Source: Stutzerimonas stutzeri TS44 (GTDB lineage Bacteria; Pseudomonadota; Gammaproteobacteria; Pseudomonadales; Pseudomonadaceae). From it: a stretch of DNA of 64,000 bases. The notes under the pieces were generated by a model that searched no databases, had not been told where the DNA came from, and saw only the letters and a list, made by a program, of their open reading frames with translations. The translations under genes were made by a program, and so were the position numbers. Positions 50,995-59,577 of this stretch are shown here, one piece after another (the first letter of the stretch is position 1; the number at the start of each line of letters is the position of its first letter). The stretch covers positions 57,197-121,196 of the forward strand of contig AJXE01000011.1 in NCBI GenBank assembly GCA_000263395.1. Direction: 5' to 3'.

Positions 50995-52068
50995 ATGCGA
51001 GAACTATTCGAATCGACTATCGAGCGCCTGCTTGCTGATCTGGCGACTCCGGAATACGTACAAGGCTGCGAAGGTGGGGAATGGCCTGCGCAGCTTTGGG
51101 CTGCGGTGGAAGAGTCCGGTTTTGCGCTGGCCGCTGTTCCAGAAGCCCTTGGCGGAGCGGAAGCGGGATGGGGTGATGTCTATGTATTAGCGCGCGCTGC
51201 TGGAAGGTACGCCGCGCCTGTGCCGCTGGGCGAAGCGCTACTGGCCAACTGGTTGCTGGGTAAGGCCGGGCTTGAGCCGCGCACCGCGGCCATCAGCTTT
51301 TCAGCCAATGCGCAGCTGAACCTGAATGACGGGGTGGTAAACGGCACCGTGCGAGACGTGCCGTGGGGCCGTCATGTCGAGTCGCTGGTCGCTATAGCCG
51401 ACGCTGGTAGCGAGACGCCCAGCGTTGTGTTGCTGTCGGTAGCCCGCGCCGCCGGCCAAACGCTGAGCCTGAACGTCGCGGGCGAGCCTCGCGACTCCCT
51501 ACATTTCAACAACGCACAGGTGTTGGCTTGCGCTCCGTTGCCTGGCGAGCTGTCTGCCGATGTGCTGCTGCTGGGTGGCGCGATGCTGCGCTCGGCGCAG
51601 ATCGCAGGTGCCTTGCATGCGCTGCTGGAGATGACATCCGGCTACGCCACCGAGCGTTCGCAGTTTGGGCGGCCAATCGGCGCATTTCAGGCCATCCAGC
51701 AGCAGCTTGCAGTATTTGCCGAACAGACGGCAGCCGCGAACATCGCTGCCGAGGCTGCCTTTGCTGAGTCGGATGCTGCATTTGCGGGGCTGACCATTGC
51801 GGCTGCGAAGGTCAGTTGCGCCAAGGCGGCCAGCGCTGGTGCAAGCATTGCCCATTCGGTGCACGGTGCCATCGGCTTTACTCAGGAATATTCGCTGCAT
51901 CTGTTCTCACGCCGGCTGTGGGCCTGGCGCAGCGAGTTCGGCTCGGCTAGCGTCTGGAGTCAGCGTATCGGCCAGATGGTCTGCTCAGTAGGTAGTGGAG
52001 GCTATTGGCCGCTGATCACCGGCCATGCCAGCCAGTCGCTATCGAGTCTCGCGGAGAAACCGTTATGA
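50995..52068 (+). CDS. Acyl-CoA dehydrogenase-like protein, second of a pair
   Basis: 357 residues, shorter and more divergent. The N-terminal part has FALAAVPEALGGAEAGWGDVYVLARAAG (acyl-CoA dehydrogenase-like). The middle beta domain is weak. The C-terminal helices include YATERSQFGRPIGAFQAIQQQLA and GAIGFTQEYSLHLFSRRLWAWRSEFG, which match the FAD-contact helices of the family. In steroid catabolism such pairs (ChsE1-ChsE2, FadE28-FadE29) form alpha2beta2 enzymes with one degenerate chain. The 2-bp spacing to its partner and ATGA overlap with the downstream crotonase support co-production. Confidence 0.87.
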   Translation: MRELFESTIERLLADLATPEYVQGCEGGEWPAQLWAAVEESGFALAAVPEALGGAEAGWGDVYVLARAAGRYAAPVPLGEALLANWLLGKAGLEPRTAAISFSANAQLNLNDGVVNGTVRDVPWGRHVESLVAIADAGSETPSVVLLSVARAAGQTLSLNVAGEPRDSLHFNNAQVLACAPLPGELSADVLLLGGAMLRSAQIAGALHALLEMTSGYATERSQFGRPIGAFQAIQQQLAVFAEQTAAANIAAEAAFAESDAAFAGLTIAAAKVSCAKAASAGASIAHSVHGAIGFTQEYSLHLFSRRLWAWRSEFGSASVWSQRIGQMVCSVGSGGYWPLITGHASQSLSSLAEKPL

Positions 52069-52865
52069 GTGCGTTTCTGCAAATCGAAAGTGATGGCGGC
52101 ATCGTCACCGTTCGCATGAACCATCCCGAAACCCGCAATGCGTTAACCTCCCCTGAGCAGATCCAGGAGTTCGTCGATCTCTGTGCTCAGTTGCGGAGTG
52201 ACCGCACGGCGCGGGTAATGGTGCTGACCGGCAATGGCAGTGCTTTCTGCGCCGGTGGCAACGTGAAGGACATGCGCGACCGTGCGGGTATCTTCGCTGG
52301 TTCGCCGTATGAGCTGCGTAACACCTATCGTGACGGTATTCAAAGGATTCCGCTCGCGCTGTATGAGCTGGACATACCCATAATCGCCGCGGTCAACGGC
52401 CCAGCGATTGGCGCCGGTCTCGACTTGGCCTGTATGTGCGACATCCGTCTGGCTGCGAGCTCGGCACTGTTTGCTGAGAGCTTCGTGCGCCTTGGCATCG
52501 TTCCGGGAGATGGCGGCGCCTGGTTGCTGCCGCGAATCATCGGAATTCCCAAGGCCAGCCTGATGGCGTTCACCGGCGACACCATCAATGCTGCGAAAGC
52601 ATTGGAGTGGGGTTTGGTGGAGCAAGTCTGCACACATGAAACGCTGCAAGCCGAAGCGCAGGCGTTGGCTCAGCGGATCGCCGCCAATCCGGGGCATGCG
52701 CTACGGCTGTGCAAGCGCCTGTTGCGCGAAGGCCAACATATGCGACTCGACTCATTGCTGGAGCTGTCCGCGGCGTACCAGTCTTTGGCGCATCACACCG
52801 AAGATCATCAGGAAGCGGTGGCTGCCTTCGTCGAGAAGCGTAGCCCTGACTACCTGGATCGCTGA
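52065..52865 (+). CDS. Enoyl-CoA hydratase/isomerase family protein
   Basis: 266 residues from ATG 52065, overlapping the preceding stop and with GGAGAAAC upstream. Crotonase fold: SAFCAGGNVKDM (oxyanion hole) and VNGPAIGAGLDLACMCDIRLA. At the first catalytic Glu position there is Asp (GAGLD, about 120) and the second is Phe (AESFVRLG), unlike the hydratase at 2071. It may therefore be an isomerase, a retro-reaction enzyme or a hydratase using other residues. It stands between two acyl-CoA dehydrogenase genes, in the order expected for beta-oxidation of a ring fragment. Confidence 0.87.
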   Translation: MSAFLQIESDGGIVTVRMNHPETRNALTSPEQIQEFVDLCAQLRSDRTARVMVLTGNGSAFCAGGNVKDMRDRAGIFAGSPYELRNTYRDGIQRIPLALYELDIPIIAAVNGPAIGAGLDLACMCDIRLAASSALFAESFVRLGIVPGDGGAWLLPRIIGIPKASLMAFTGDTINAAKALEWGLVEQVCTHETLQAEAQALAQRIAANPGHALRLCKRLLREGQHMRLDSLLELSAAYQSLAHHTEDHQEAVAAFVEKRSPDYLDR

Positions 52866-52907
52866 TCAGCGCCGTTTGCAGAAGCAACGAAGAATTTAGG
52901 AGTAGTA

Positions 52908-54035
52908 ATGATGCGTGGCGTTTTCCGCGAAGATCACAATATGTTCCGCGAAATGGCCCGGCGTTTCGTCGATCGCGAAATTGTGCCGAACCTGCATGAG
53001 TGGGAAAAGAACGGCATCGTGCCCAAGGAGCTCTGGCTCAAGGCCGGCGAATTGGGGCTGCTCTGTTCGACCGTACCTGAAGAGTACGGCGGCTCCGGTG
53101 GCGACTTTGGCCACTCCGCCGTCATGATCGAGGAGCTTGCGCGGGCCAACGCGACCGCAGTCGGATTTACCACTCATTCGGAAATCGTCGCGCCCTATAT
53201 CGTCGCTTATGGCAGTGAAGAGCAGAAACAGAAGTGGCTTCCGCGCATGGTCAGCGGTGAGCTGATCGGTGTCATCGCCATGAGCGAACCGGGCATCGGC
53301 AGCGACCTGCGTTCGATGCGCACACTGGCGCGACGTGATGGCGATGACTACATCGTTTCCGGACAGAAAACCTTCATTACCAACGGCAGCAATGCCGGGT
53401 TGATCGTTACGGCGACCAAGCTCGATCCGGCCGCTAAAGAGCTGACGCTGATTTGTATCGAAGAAGAGCGAGAGGGGTTTTCCAAAGGGCGGCGGCTGGA
53501 AAAAATCGGCCTCAAAGGCCAGGACACCGCCGAGCTGTTCTTCGATGAAGTGCGGGTCCCGGCCGCTAATCGCTTGGGAGAGGAGGGCATGGGCTTCAAG
53601 TACCTGACTCATCAGCTCGCATGGGAGCGGCTGATCATCGCGATCCGCGCGGCGCAGTCAATTGATACGCTGCTGCAGGAAACCATTGATTACACACGCG
53701 AGCGCAAAGTGTTCGGCAAGCCGGTGCTGGACTTCCAGAACACGCGCTTCAAGCTGGCGGAGGCCAAGGCGCAGGCGACCATGCTGCGGGTGTTCGTTGA
53801 TGATTGCCTGGAAAAGGTCATGCGTGGGGAGCTTGCACCTGACGTCGCAGCCATGGCGAAACTGCTGGGCTCCGAAATGCAGGGCAAATTGCTCGATGAG
53901 TTCCTTCAGCTTCATGGCGGCTACGGATTCATGAGCGAATACAAGATTAGCCGTGCCTGGGTCGATGCCCGAGTGGCGCGTATTTATGGCGGCACATCTG
54001 AAATCATGAAAGAAATTATTGGCCGAGCTTTGTGA
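52908..54035 (+). CDS. Acyl-CoA dehydrogenase (third)
   Basis: 375 residues, AGGAG upstream; ATG at 52911 is a possible alternative. Canonical architecture with IGVIAMSEPGIGSDLRSMRT (FAD/acyl contact), YIVSGQKTFITNG, the FAD-contact helix TRERKVFGKPVLDFQNTRFKLA and C-terminal ARIYGGTSEIMKEIIGR. The GGTSEI motif and HQLAWERLIIAI suggest a long-chain or isovaleryl-type enzyme with the catalytic Glu in the latter segment. It lacks a divergent partner and probably works as a homotetramer. Confidence 0.92.
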   Translation: MMRGVFREDHNMFREMARRFVDREIVPNLHEWEKNGIVPKELWLKAGELGLLCSTVPEEYGGSGGDFGHSAVMIEELARANATAVGFTTHSEIVAPYIVAYGSEEQKQKWLPRMVSGELIGVIAMSEPGIGSDLRSMRTLARRDGDDYIVSGQKTFITNGSNAGLIVTATKLDPAAKELTLICIEEEREGFSKGRRLEKIGLKGQDTAELFFDEVRVPAANRLGEEGMGFKYLTHQLAWERLIIAIRAAQSIDTLLQETIDYTRERKVFGKPVLDFQNTRFKLAEAKAQATMLRVFVDDCLEKVMRGELAPDVAAMAKLLGSEMQGKLLDEFLQLHGGYGFMSEYKISRAWVDARVARIYGGTSEIMKEIIGRAL

Positions 54036-54079
54036 CATCCCCGAATGCCAACCAGCGGGACCCTAGGAGAATGACACCC

Positions 54080-54955
54080 ATGGGCTTCTATCGAGTCTTT
54101 CTTGCTTTGTGCCTGAGTGCGGTTTCGATGCTGAGCCTTGCCCAGCCCGTCAGCCAGGCGGACGACTATAGCGCCGAGGCCGAGCGCGCCAAGGCGCTGT
54201 TGGGCAAGGCCGTGGCGGCGTACCAGGCGGAAGGCGACAAGGCGTTGGCCAAGTTCAGCCGACAAGGCGATTACATCGATGGTGAGCTCTACATCTACGT
54301 TGTCGATACATCCGGGGTGATGCTCGCCAGTGGTGGCCCTTCCGCGAAGCTGATCGGCAAGCAGGTCACCAATGTTCTGGATGAGGACCTGAAGGCTGCG
54401 TTCGAAGCCGCATTGAAGGAGCCCGAAGACGGCACGCTGCGCAGCGCGGATTACCGTTGGTGGAACTGGCAGCATGGCAAGGTCGAACGCAAGCAGGTGT
54501 TCTACCAGCGAGTTGGCGACCGCGTCATTTCGGTCGGCTACTACATGCCTCGCTCCAGCAGTGAAGCGGCAGAAGAGCTGCTGGAAAAAGTTGCCAGCGA
54601 AGTAAAGGCCGATCCGAAGTCGACTTTTGGCCGAATCAACAAGCATGACCAAGCGCTGAGCCAGGATGACCTCTATGCGTTCGTCGTTGATTTGAACACC
54701 AAGAAGTTTATTGCCCATGGCTTCATACGACGCTTGGTAGGCACCGACTTCCAGGCGTTACGTTCCGCCGACGGCCAGCCGATAGGCAAACAGATGCTGC
54801 AGACGATGGCGCAGGGCGATACCGGGGAAGTCTCCTATATATGGCGCAACCCTGTAACCGGCCAAACCGAGTACAAGAAGACCTTTTTGAAAAAGGTTGA
54901 TCACTATGCCGTTGCAGTAGGTTCGTATGAAAAGTCGATGAAGCTTGATCGATAG
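54080..54955 (+). CDS. Exported protein with two Cache-type domains
   Basis: 291 residues from ATG 54080, with AGGAG 10 bases before it. A Sec signal peptide is visible (MGFYRVFLALCLSAVSMLSLAQ, cleavage near residue 22-28). Two similar sCache_2-like units follow: residues about 35-150 (YIDGELYIYVVDTSGVMLASGG ... VISVGYYMPR) and about 165-285 (LYAFVVDLNTKKFIAHGF ... DHYAVAVGSYEKS). There is no transmembrane segment or signalling domain, so it is probably a periplasmic ligand-binding protein that may feed a receptor such as a chemoreceptor. It lies about 45 bp after the acyl-CoA dehydrogenase. Confidence 0.82.
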   Translation: MGFYRVFLALCLSAVSMLSLAQPVSQADDYSAEAERAKALLGKAVAAYQAEGDKALAKFSRQGDYIDGELYIYVVDTSGVMLASGGPSAKLIGKQVTNVLDEDLKAAFEAALKEPEDGTLRSADYRWWNWQHGKVERKQVFYQRVGDRVISVGYYMPRSSSEAAEELLEKVASEVKADPKSTFGRINKHDQALSQDDLYAFVVDLNTKKFIAHGFIRRLVGTDFQALRSADGQPIGKQMLQTMAQGDTGEVSYIWRNPVTGQTEYKKTFLKKVDHYAVAVGSYEKSMKLDR

Positions 54956-54998
54956 GCAGGCGGCCGACGCGGGCCTGGATGGCAGAGGGGGCGGATCG

Positions 54999-55733
54999 AT
55001 GACCGATCTGGTATTGCTTCACGGCGGGCAGCACGGGTCTTGGTGCTGGAAGTTTTTTGTCGACGCGATCAAGCAGCGCGAGCCGCTGTTCGATCGGGTG
55101 ATCTGTCTTGATATGCCTGGTTGCGGCACGAAACGTGGCCGGGATGTATCGACGCTGACCCTTGGCGACATCGTCAAAGAACTCAACGACGAGTTGAGAG
55201 CTGCAAACGTTCGCGACGCCGTGCTGCTCGGCCACTCAATTGCGGGTGTTCTGTTGCCATTGATGGTCATCGAAGATCAGTCGCTCTACTCACGGCTTGT
55301 CTACCTCGCAACGGCGGTACCGGCCGAGGGTCAATCGATCATGCAACTGCTCGGATCGTCCTTGCATGGCCAGAACTCGGAAGAGGTTGGTTGGCCTATG
55401 AATCCTCTCACTACCCCGCCAGCTGACATGCAGAAAGCAATGTTCGGTGCCGATATGACCGACGCGCAGCTTGCATGGTTGCTGGAAGAGGCTACCGACG
55501 ACGTTACGCCTCCTGCAGTAGCCACCGAGCCAGCGGTCCGAGAAGGCTATGCAAGTACGGTGCCTTCGGTTTACATCCTAACGTCCAGGGATGGCATTTT
55601 GCCGCCTGAATGGCAGCGTAGGTTCGCTGAAAGATTAGGCTGTGAGCACCTCATCGAAATCGATACGCCACATGAACCTTTTGTAACTGATCCTGAATTG
55701 CTGGGCGCTACACTGGCTGATTGGATGGATTAG
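54999..55733 (+). CDS. Alpha/beta-fold hydrolase
   Basis: 244 residues from ATG 54999 with AGAGGGGGCGG upstream. LVLLHGGQHGSWCWKFF is the oxyanion-hole start, LLGHSIAG carries the nucleophile Ser (about residue 82), an Asp is in LTSRDGILPP, and the His is in IDTPHEPF near the C-terminus. The pattern matches plant-esterase/HNL-like or EstC-type hydrolases that act on small esters. Substrate unknown. It is the last gene of the catabolic series and is followed by a hairpin and a gene-poor stretch. Confidence 0.87.
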   Translation: MTDLVLLHGGQHGSWCWKFFVDAIKQREPLFDRVICLDMPGCGTKRGRDVSTLTLGDIVKELNDELRAANVRDAVLLGHSIAGVLLPLMVIEDQSLYSRLVYLATAVPAEGQSIMQLLGSSLHGQNSEEVGWPMNPLTTPPADMQKAMFGADMTDAQLAWLLEEATDDVTPPAVATEPAVREGYASTVPSVYILTSRDGILPPEWQRRFAERLGCEHLIEIDTPHEPFVTDPELLGATLADWMD

Positions 55734-55753
55734 TCGATAATCCTGATTTTATG

Positions 55754-55786
55754 GGCTAAGCATCGGTATTGCTGGCCCGCTTAGCC
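55754..55786 (+). terminator. Hairpin after the hydrolase gene
   Basis: GGCTAAGC and GCTTAGCC form a perfect 8-bp stem around a 17-base loop. No T run, so termination is only suggested. Confidence 0.4.
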
Positions 55787-55932
55787 TTGATCAGCTAAAG
55801 CGACGGCATTATTTAAACGTTTTCGTTGATAACGCCTAAAAAAGCTCCGAGTGGTAGTGGCGCTAGGGCCAGCTAAAGCCTATCTTGAGTCTTGGACATT
55901 CACCCTCACACAGAATAAAAGGGGCATGAGCC

Positions 55933-56109
55933 ATGAAAATGTCGCGTATTGCGATGTTTAGCACTTTCTGCTTTTTTGTCACTTCATCCCAGGTAGGCCG
56001 GCAAGTGCATACTTCCGTTGAGATAACGGCGGGTGTTGGATGTTCGAACGAGCACCCATGCTTTTATGCACTACCACCAGTAGTCTCCCTTTCAGGCCTG
56101 TTTTTCTAG
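55933..56109 (+). CDS. Possible 58-residue small protein
   Basis: ATG at 55933 has AAAAGGGG 8 bases upstream. The translation begins MKMSRIAMFSTFCFFVTSS, signal-peptide-like, and contains two further Cys (GCSNEHPC). No family is recognised and codon use is not typical. It lies alone in a long gene-poor stretch. Low confidence; it may be non-coding. Confidence 0.25.
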   Translation: MKMSRIAMFSTFCFFVTSSQVGRQVHTSVEITAGVGCSNEHPCFYALPPVVSLSGLFF

Positions 56110-56499
56110 TAGCTCTCATTTGCTGCACTATGGCGTAATCATCCATCCTAGGCCTATCCGTCTCACAGGCGGTCGGTGGTCGGTGGTCGGTGCGGTCGCC
56201 ATCGGGTCACCGTGAAACATGCCCATTAGTCGTTGCTGCATTAGACAATCGGCCGGTAGCTGGTCATTGTCGTGGGGCTTGGGCGGGGGGGTTAGTCACA
56301 GATGCGGATGAGTGTCGTGAAAGTGCGGTATTGGTTGGGCGACTTCAATGACTCCAGCTATTCGCGAAGCAATAAATGACACATCCGTTTATCTCCTATC
56401 GATCAAGCCGCCTCACCCATGATTGAGCGCTCTGAAATGGGTTTTGCGCGACGTTGGCTAGTCTAAGTGCGGCGTTAGCGGGTTACTGAGGGTCACCAG
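56110..56499. other. Gene-poor stretch
   Basis: About 390 bp with no supported gene. A short tandem repeat of GGTCGGT occurs about three times near 56172-56191. Base composition differs from the flanking genes. Together with 55734-55932 this makes a 766-bp largely empty region between the catabolic genes and the next group. Confidence 0.5.
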
Positions 56500-57492
56500 G
56501 TGAGCGCGCCACGCAGCCTCAAACGAAACCGGGCCGAGCTTGCGGACTTCCTGCGCAGCCGCCGTGAACGCATTACGCCCGAGGAAGTGGGGCTTCCGTC
56601 GGGCGGCAGGCGACGTACGCCGGGACTTCGACGTGAGGAGGTCGCGGCTCTGGCTGGGGTGGGTTTGTCCTGGTACACCTGGCTCGAGCAGGGGCGGGAG
56701 ATCGGCGTTTCGGCAGCATTTCTCGAGAATCTCTCTAGGACGCTCAAACTGGATGCGACAGAGCGTCGCCATCTGTTTCTATTGGCCCACCAGCGATTGC
56801 CACCGGAGCCTGGTAAAACTTGGTGCGTGGTGCCGCCGCTGATTCACAGATTGATAGCCGATCTGCCGATGCGCCCAGCGTATGTTTTGAACCTGCGCTG
56901 GGACGTACTCGCCTGGAATGCGGCGGCCGACAGGGTGTTCGGCTTCTCTAGTTTTCCAGTCGAGCGCCGCAATCTGCTCTGGCTGCTGTTCACCGCACCT
57001 ACAATGCGGACCCTGTTTGATCCTTGGGACGATCAGGCACTGCAGATCCTTTCAAGTTTCCGCCGCGACTTCGTCAGGGCGCCGCTCGATCCGGACATCG
57101 GCACGCTGGTCACGGATCTGGAAAAAGTCGATACGGAATTCAGGACCTGGTGGCGTCAGCACGACATCCACGGTCCTTGCCAGGGCGTACGGCACTTGCG
57201 AATCCCGGACATTGGGCTGGTAGTGTTCGACCATACGTCTCTTACAATCGATGTCGACCGCGATCTACGTCTGGTTTATTACGCGGCGAGGGAAGGGCCA
57301 GCCGCAAGCCGGCTATTTGAACAATGGCTGACCGACGAGGTCGGCGTCACCAGCATGGGGAATGAGCCGCTCACCAATGACCGTGGCCCGCGAGCGCCCG
57401 AGGTGCCAGGAGACCCGTCCGCGCTATCTGCGGCGTCTTCCTCTGCTGGTGAGATGGTGCTCTCGCTTCAGTCCCCAAGCGCATTGAGATAG
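56500..57492 (+). CDS. XRE-family regulator with MmyB-like ligand domain
   Basis: 330 residues from a GTG start with GAGG upstream. The N-terminal helix-turn-helix is of the type RRTPGLRREEVAALAGVGLSWYTWLEQGRE (about residues 37-66), which is diagnostic for this group. The middle domain LPMRPAYVLNLRWDVLAWNAAADRVFG is the PAS-like MmyB ligand pocket known to bind fatty acids in relatives. The C-terminal 45 residues are low-complexity. It converges on the TetR gene with a 25-bp overlap. Target genes cannot be told from the sequence. Confidence 0.88.
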   Translation: MSAPRSLKRNRAELADFLRSRRERITPEEVGLPSGGRRRTPGLRREEVAALAGVGLSWYTWLEQGREIGVSAAFLENLSRTLKLDATERRHLFLLAHQRLPPEPGKTWCVVPPLIHRLIADLPMRPAYVLNLRWDVLAWNAAADRVFGFSSFPVERRNLLWLLFTAPTMRTLFDPWDDQALQILSSFRRDFVRAPLDPDIGTLVTDLEKVDTEFRTWWRQHDIHGPCQGVRHLRIPDIGLVVFDHTSLTIDVDRDLRLVYYAAREGPAASRLFEQWLTDEVGVTSMGNEPLTNDRGPRAPEVPGDPSALSAASSSAGEMVLSLQSPSALR

Positions 57493-58118
57493 CCAATCAG
57501 GGCGCGCGGAATCTCCTGTAGCCAGATCCGCTCCAGGCTTTCGTCCGTCTCTGGAGCCGAATGGAACATCCCGGATGGTATGGATAACAGAACCGCACTA
57601 TAGGCGCGCAAATCTTCGGCACTTGCGTCGGGCAACCTCATGTGGAGAACCTTTTCGTAGATGGAACGCACTGCGGCGCGAAGCGCTGGCGAATGAAGCT
57701 GCCGATCGCCTAGGGTCGGGCTGAGCAGCAACTGGATATCCCGGTGACGAGCAATGTATTCAAGAAAGGGAACGATGAGCCGTTCCACCATCTGCGCTGT
57801 AGAAAGGCGCTTCCAGACGTGATCGTCGATCTGCTCCAGTCGCTTGGTGATGGTACACAGCGCGTCGGTGTGACGCTGATTGAGGGCGGCGAGGACGCTC
57901 TGTTTGTCTGGAAAGAAGTGATAAAGCGAGCCAATGGAGGTGCCCGCCTCCTTGGCAAGACGATGCATGGTAAGGCCCGCTTCGCCGTCACGCTGCAACA
58001 CTCTCGCGCAGGCATCCAGAATGGCGGTGACACGCTCGTGCCCGCGATCCTGTAGTGGTTTGCGTGGCGTCCGGCCAGCTTTCGATGGACGCGTGAGGGG
58101 CGGTATTTCTGTGGTCAT
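57468..58118 (-). CDS. TetR-family transcriptional regulator
   Basis: 216 residues from ATG 58118; a longer version from 58157 lacks a ribosome site. HTH: VTAILDACARVLQRDGEAGLTMHRLAKEAGTSIGSLYHFFPDKQSVLAAL. The helical C-terminal domain follows. It is divergent from the LpxR-like gene with the palindrome ACTAGA-N8-TCTAGT between, so control of that gene and of itself is likely. Its 3' end overlaps the convergent XRE gene by 25 bp. Confidence 0.87.
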   Translation of the reverse strand: MTTEIPPLTRPSKAGRTPRKPLQDRGHERVTAILDACARVLQRDGEAGLTMHRLAKEAGTSIGSLYHFFPDKQSVLAALNQRHTDALCTITKRLEQIDDHVWKRLSTAQMVERLIVPFLEYIARHRDIQLLLSPTLGDRQLHSPALRAAVRSIYEKVLHMRLPDASAEDLRAYSAVLLSIPSGMFHSAPETDESLERIWLQEIPRALIGYLNALGD

Positions 58119-58158
58119 GCTCTGAATGCTAGCGGAAGACGCTGAGGTGTGCAGCATT

Positions 58159-58178
58159 ACTAGACATAATATTCTAGT
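58159..58178. promoter_or_regulatory. Palindrome ACTAGA-N8-TCTAGT, probable TetR operator
   Basis: Perfect 6-bp arms with an AT-rich 8-bp centre, 41 bases upstream of the tetR start and about 180 bases before the divergent LpxR-like gene. Confidence 0.6.
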
Positions 58179-58360
58179 TTGTTAGCATGCCAAACTTTAC
58201 GACTAGATCGATTCGCATGACCCAGTCTCCGTATTTGAAGCCCAACCTGAATTGGGAGCCTCCTGAACCGTCCGTCCAGGCCCGGTTCGCTGTCGACTCC
58301 GGTGTACCGCAATCCGGTCAGGCTCGCTTACGCAGTCGTCACTGTGCTGGTGGATCATTA

Positions 58361-59344
58361 ATGAAATATCGCACCCAGTTCCGCTCAGGACTGCTGACCC
58401 TGCTGTTGGTCGCTTGCGCTGCGGCGGAAGCCGATACGCTGTCGATCAAAGCGGAAAACGACATCATCTCCTCGGGAAGCGATGGTCATTACAGCAACGG
58501 GCTTGAAGTGATCTGGGGCTTCGAGCCTGAACAGAATCACTGGACTCGTAGTATTGCTGATCTCATCCCAGGGTGGTCGGAGAGCGCGGTGGACAACGTC
58601 GCCTACCGTTTCGGCCACCAGATATATACCCCCGAGGAAATCGAAAACCATGGACTGATAGGGGACGATCGCCCATATGCCGGGCTGATGTTCGCGGGGG
58701 TTTCGCTGTTTTCTGGCGTTCAGCATGAGGGCTGGCGTTCGGCCGAAGAACTGCACTTGGACGTCGGTATCGTCGGCCCGGCAGCAGGCGGCAAGCGGCT
58801 GCAGCGCGCCGTGCACAAGGTCACCGGAAGCGACGAGCCCAATGGCTGGGAGCATCAGCTGGATAACGAAGCCTTTGTCAATCTCGCCTACCAGCACCGC
58901 TGGTGGCTGCAGGAGCGTATAGGCGGGCTGGAACTGGAGTACGGCCCTAGCCTCGGCTTCTCGCTCGGAAATTTGTACACCTATGCATCTGCGAGCGTGG
59001 GGGCGAGGCTCGGACAGAACCTGCAGCGCAGCTTCAGCATTTCTTCGGTTACGCCAGGGCAAAGCGGTAGCCAGTACTTCCGCCCGGGTAGCGGGTTTGG
59101 GTGGTACGGCTTTGCCAATCTCGAGGGCCGCTATATCGCGCAGAACATGCTACTTGACGGCAACACATTTGAGGACAGTCATTCGGTGGATCGCCGCGAC
59201 CAGGTCGGCGATGCCAAGCTTGGCATCGCACTGACGTGGAGCCGCTGGCAACTGGCATTCGCCAGCGTCTGGCGCACTCGCGAGTTCAATGGGCAGCAGG
59301 AACACGACCATTTCGGTTCGATCACGCTCTCGACTTGGTTGTAA
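58361..59344 (+). CDS. LpxR-like outer-membrane lipid A deacylase (DUF2219)
   Basis: 327 residues from ATG 58361. A Sec signal peptide MKYRTQFRSGLLTLLLVACAAAEA leads into SIKAENDIISSGSDGHYSNGLEV, the conserved N-terminal strand and catalytic-region motif of LpxR-type 3'-O-deacylases. Many amphipathic strands follow, and the last strand ends TLSTWL. DDRPYAGLMFAG is a second family landmark. LpxR removes acyl chains from lipid A in the outer membrane. An in-frame upstream extension (from 58187) is not protein-like and was not used. The ribosome site is weak. Confidence 0.85.
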   Translation: MKYRTQFRSGLLTLLLVACAAAEADTLSIKAENDIISSGSDGHYSNGLEVIWGFEPEQNHWTRSIADLIPGWSESAVDNVAYRFGHQIYTPEEIENHGLIGDDRPYAGLMFAGVSLFSGVQHEGWRSAEELHLDVGIVGPAAGGKRLQRAVHKVTGSDEPNGWEHQLDNEAFVNLAYQHRWWLQERIGGLELEYGPSLGFSLGNLYTYASASVGARLGQNLQRSFSISSVTPGQSGSQYFRPGSGFGWYGFANLEGRYIAQNMLLDGNTFEDSHSVDRRDQVGDAKLGIALTWSRWQLAFASVWRTREFNGQQEHDHFGSITLSTWL

Positions 59345-59399
59345 TTCATATGCGAGGTGTACCCACCCAAGTAAACCGCCCCATTAGGAAGAATTGGTA

Positions 59400-59570
59400 A
59401 TGGACGAATTGAACGTGATGCTTTTCATTTTGCTGGTGGCGTTTCTGACGATGACGGTCGGGTTTGCCGCGCGCGAAAGGGATTGGGGGGCTGCATTGAT
59501 CGGGTTGGGCATCGTCGGTGTGATGTCGGTGCTGGGATACAAGATGTACATCACCTTTGGCGGAGCGTGA
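59400..59570 (+). CDS. Small two-helix membrane protein
   Basis: 56 residues: an N-terminal hydrophobic helix (VMLFILLVAFLTMTVGFAA), a charged loop (RERDW) and a second helix (AALIGLGIVGVMSVLGYKMYI). An AGGA ribosome site stands about 10 bases upstream of the ATG. Codon use and the clear alternation of membrane and loop residues support a real gene. Function is unknown. It lies between the LpxR-like gene and a lipoprotein hydrolase and may be part of the same envelope-related operon. Confidence 0.65.
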   Translation: MDELNVMLFILLVAFLTMTVGFAARERDWGAALIGLGIVGVMSVLGYKMYITFGGA

Positions 59571-59577
59571 GAGCACC

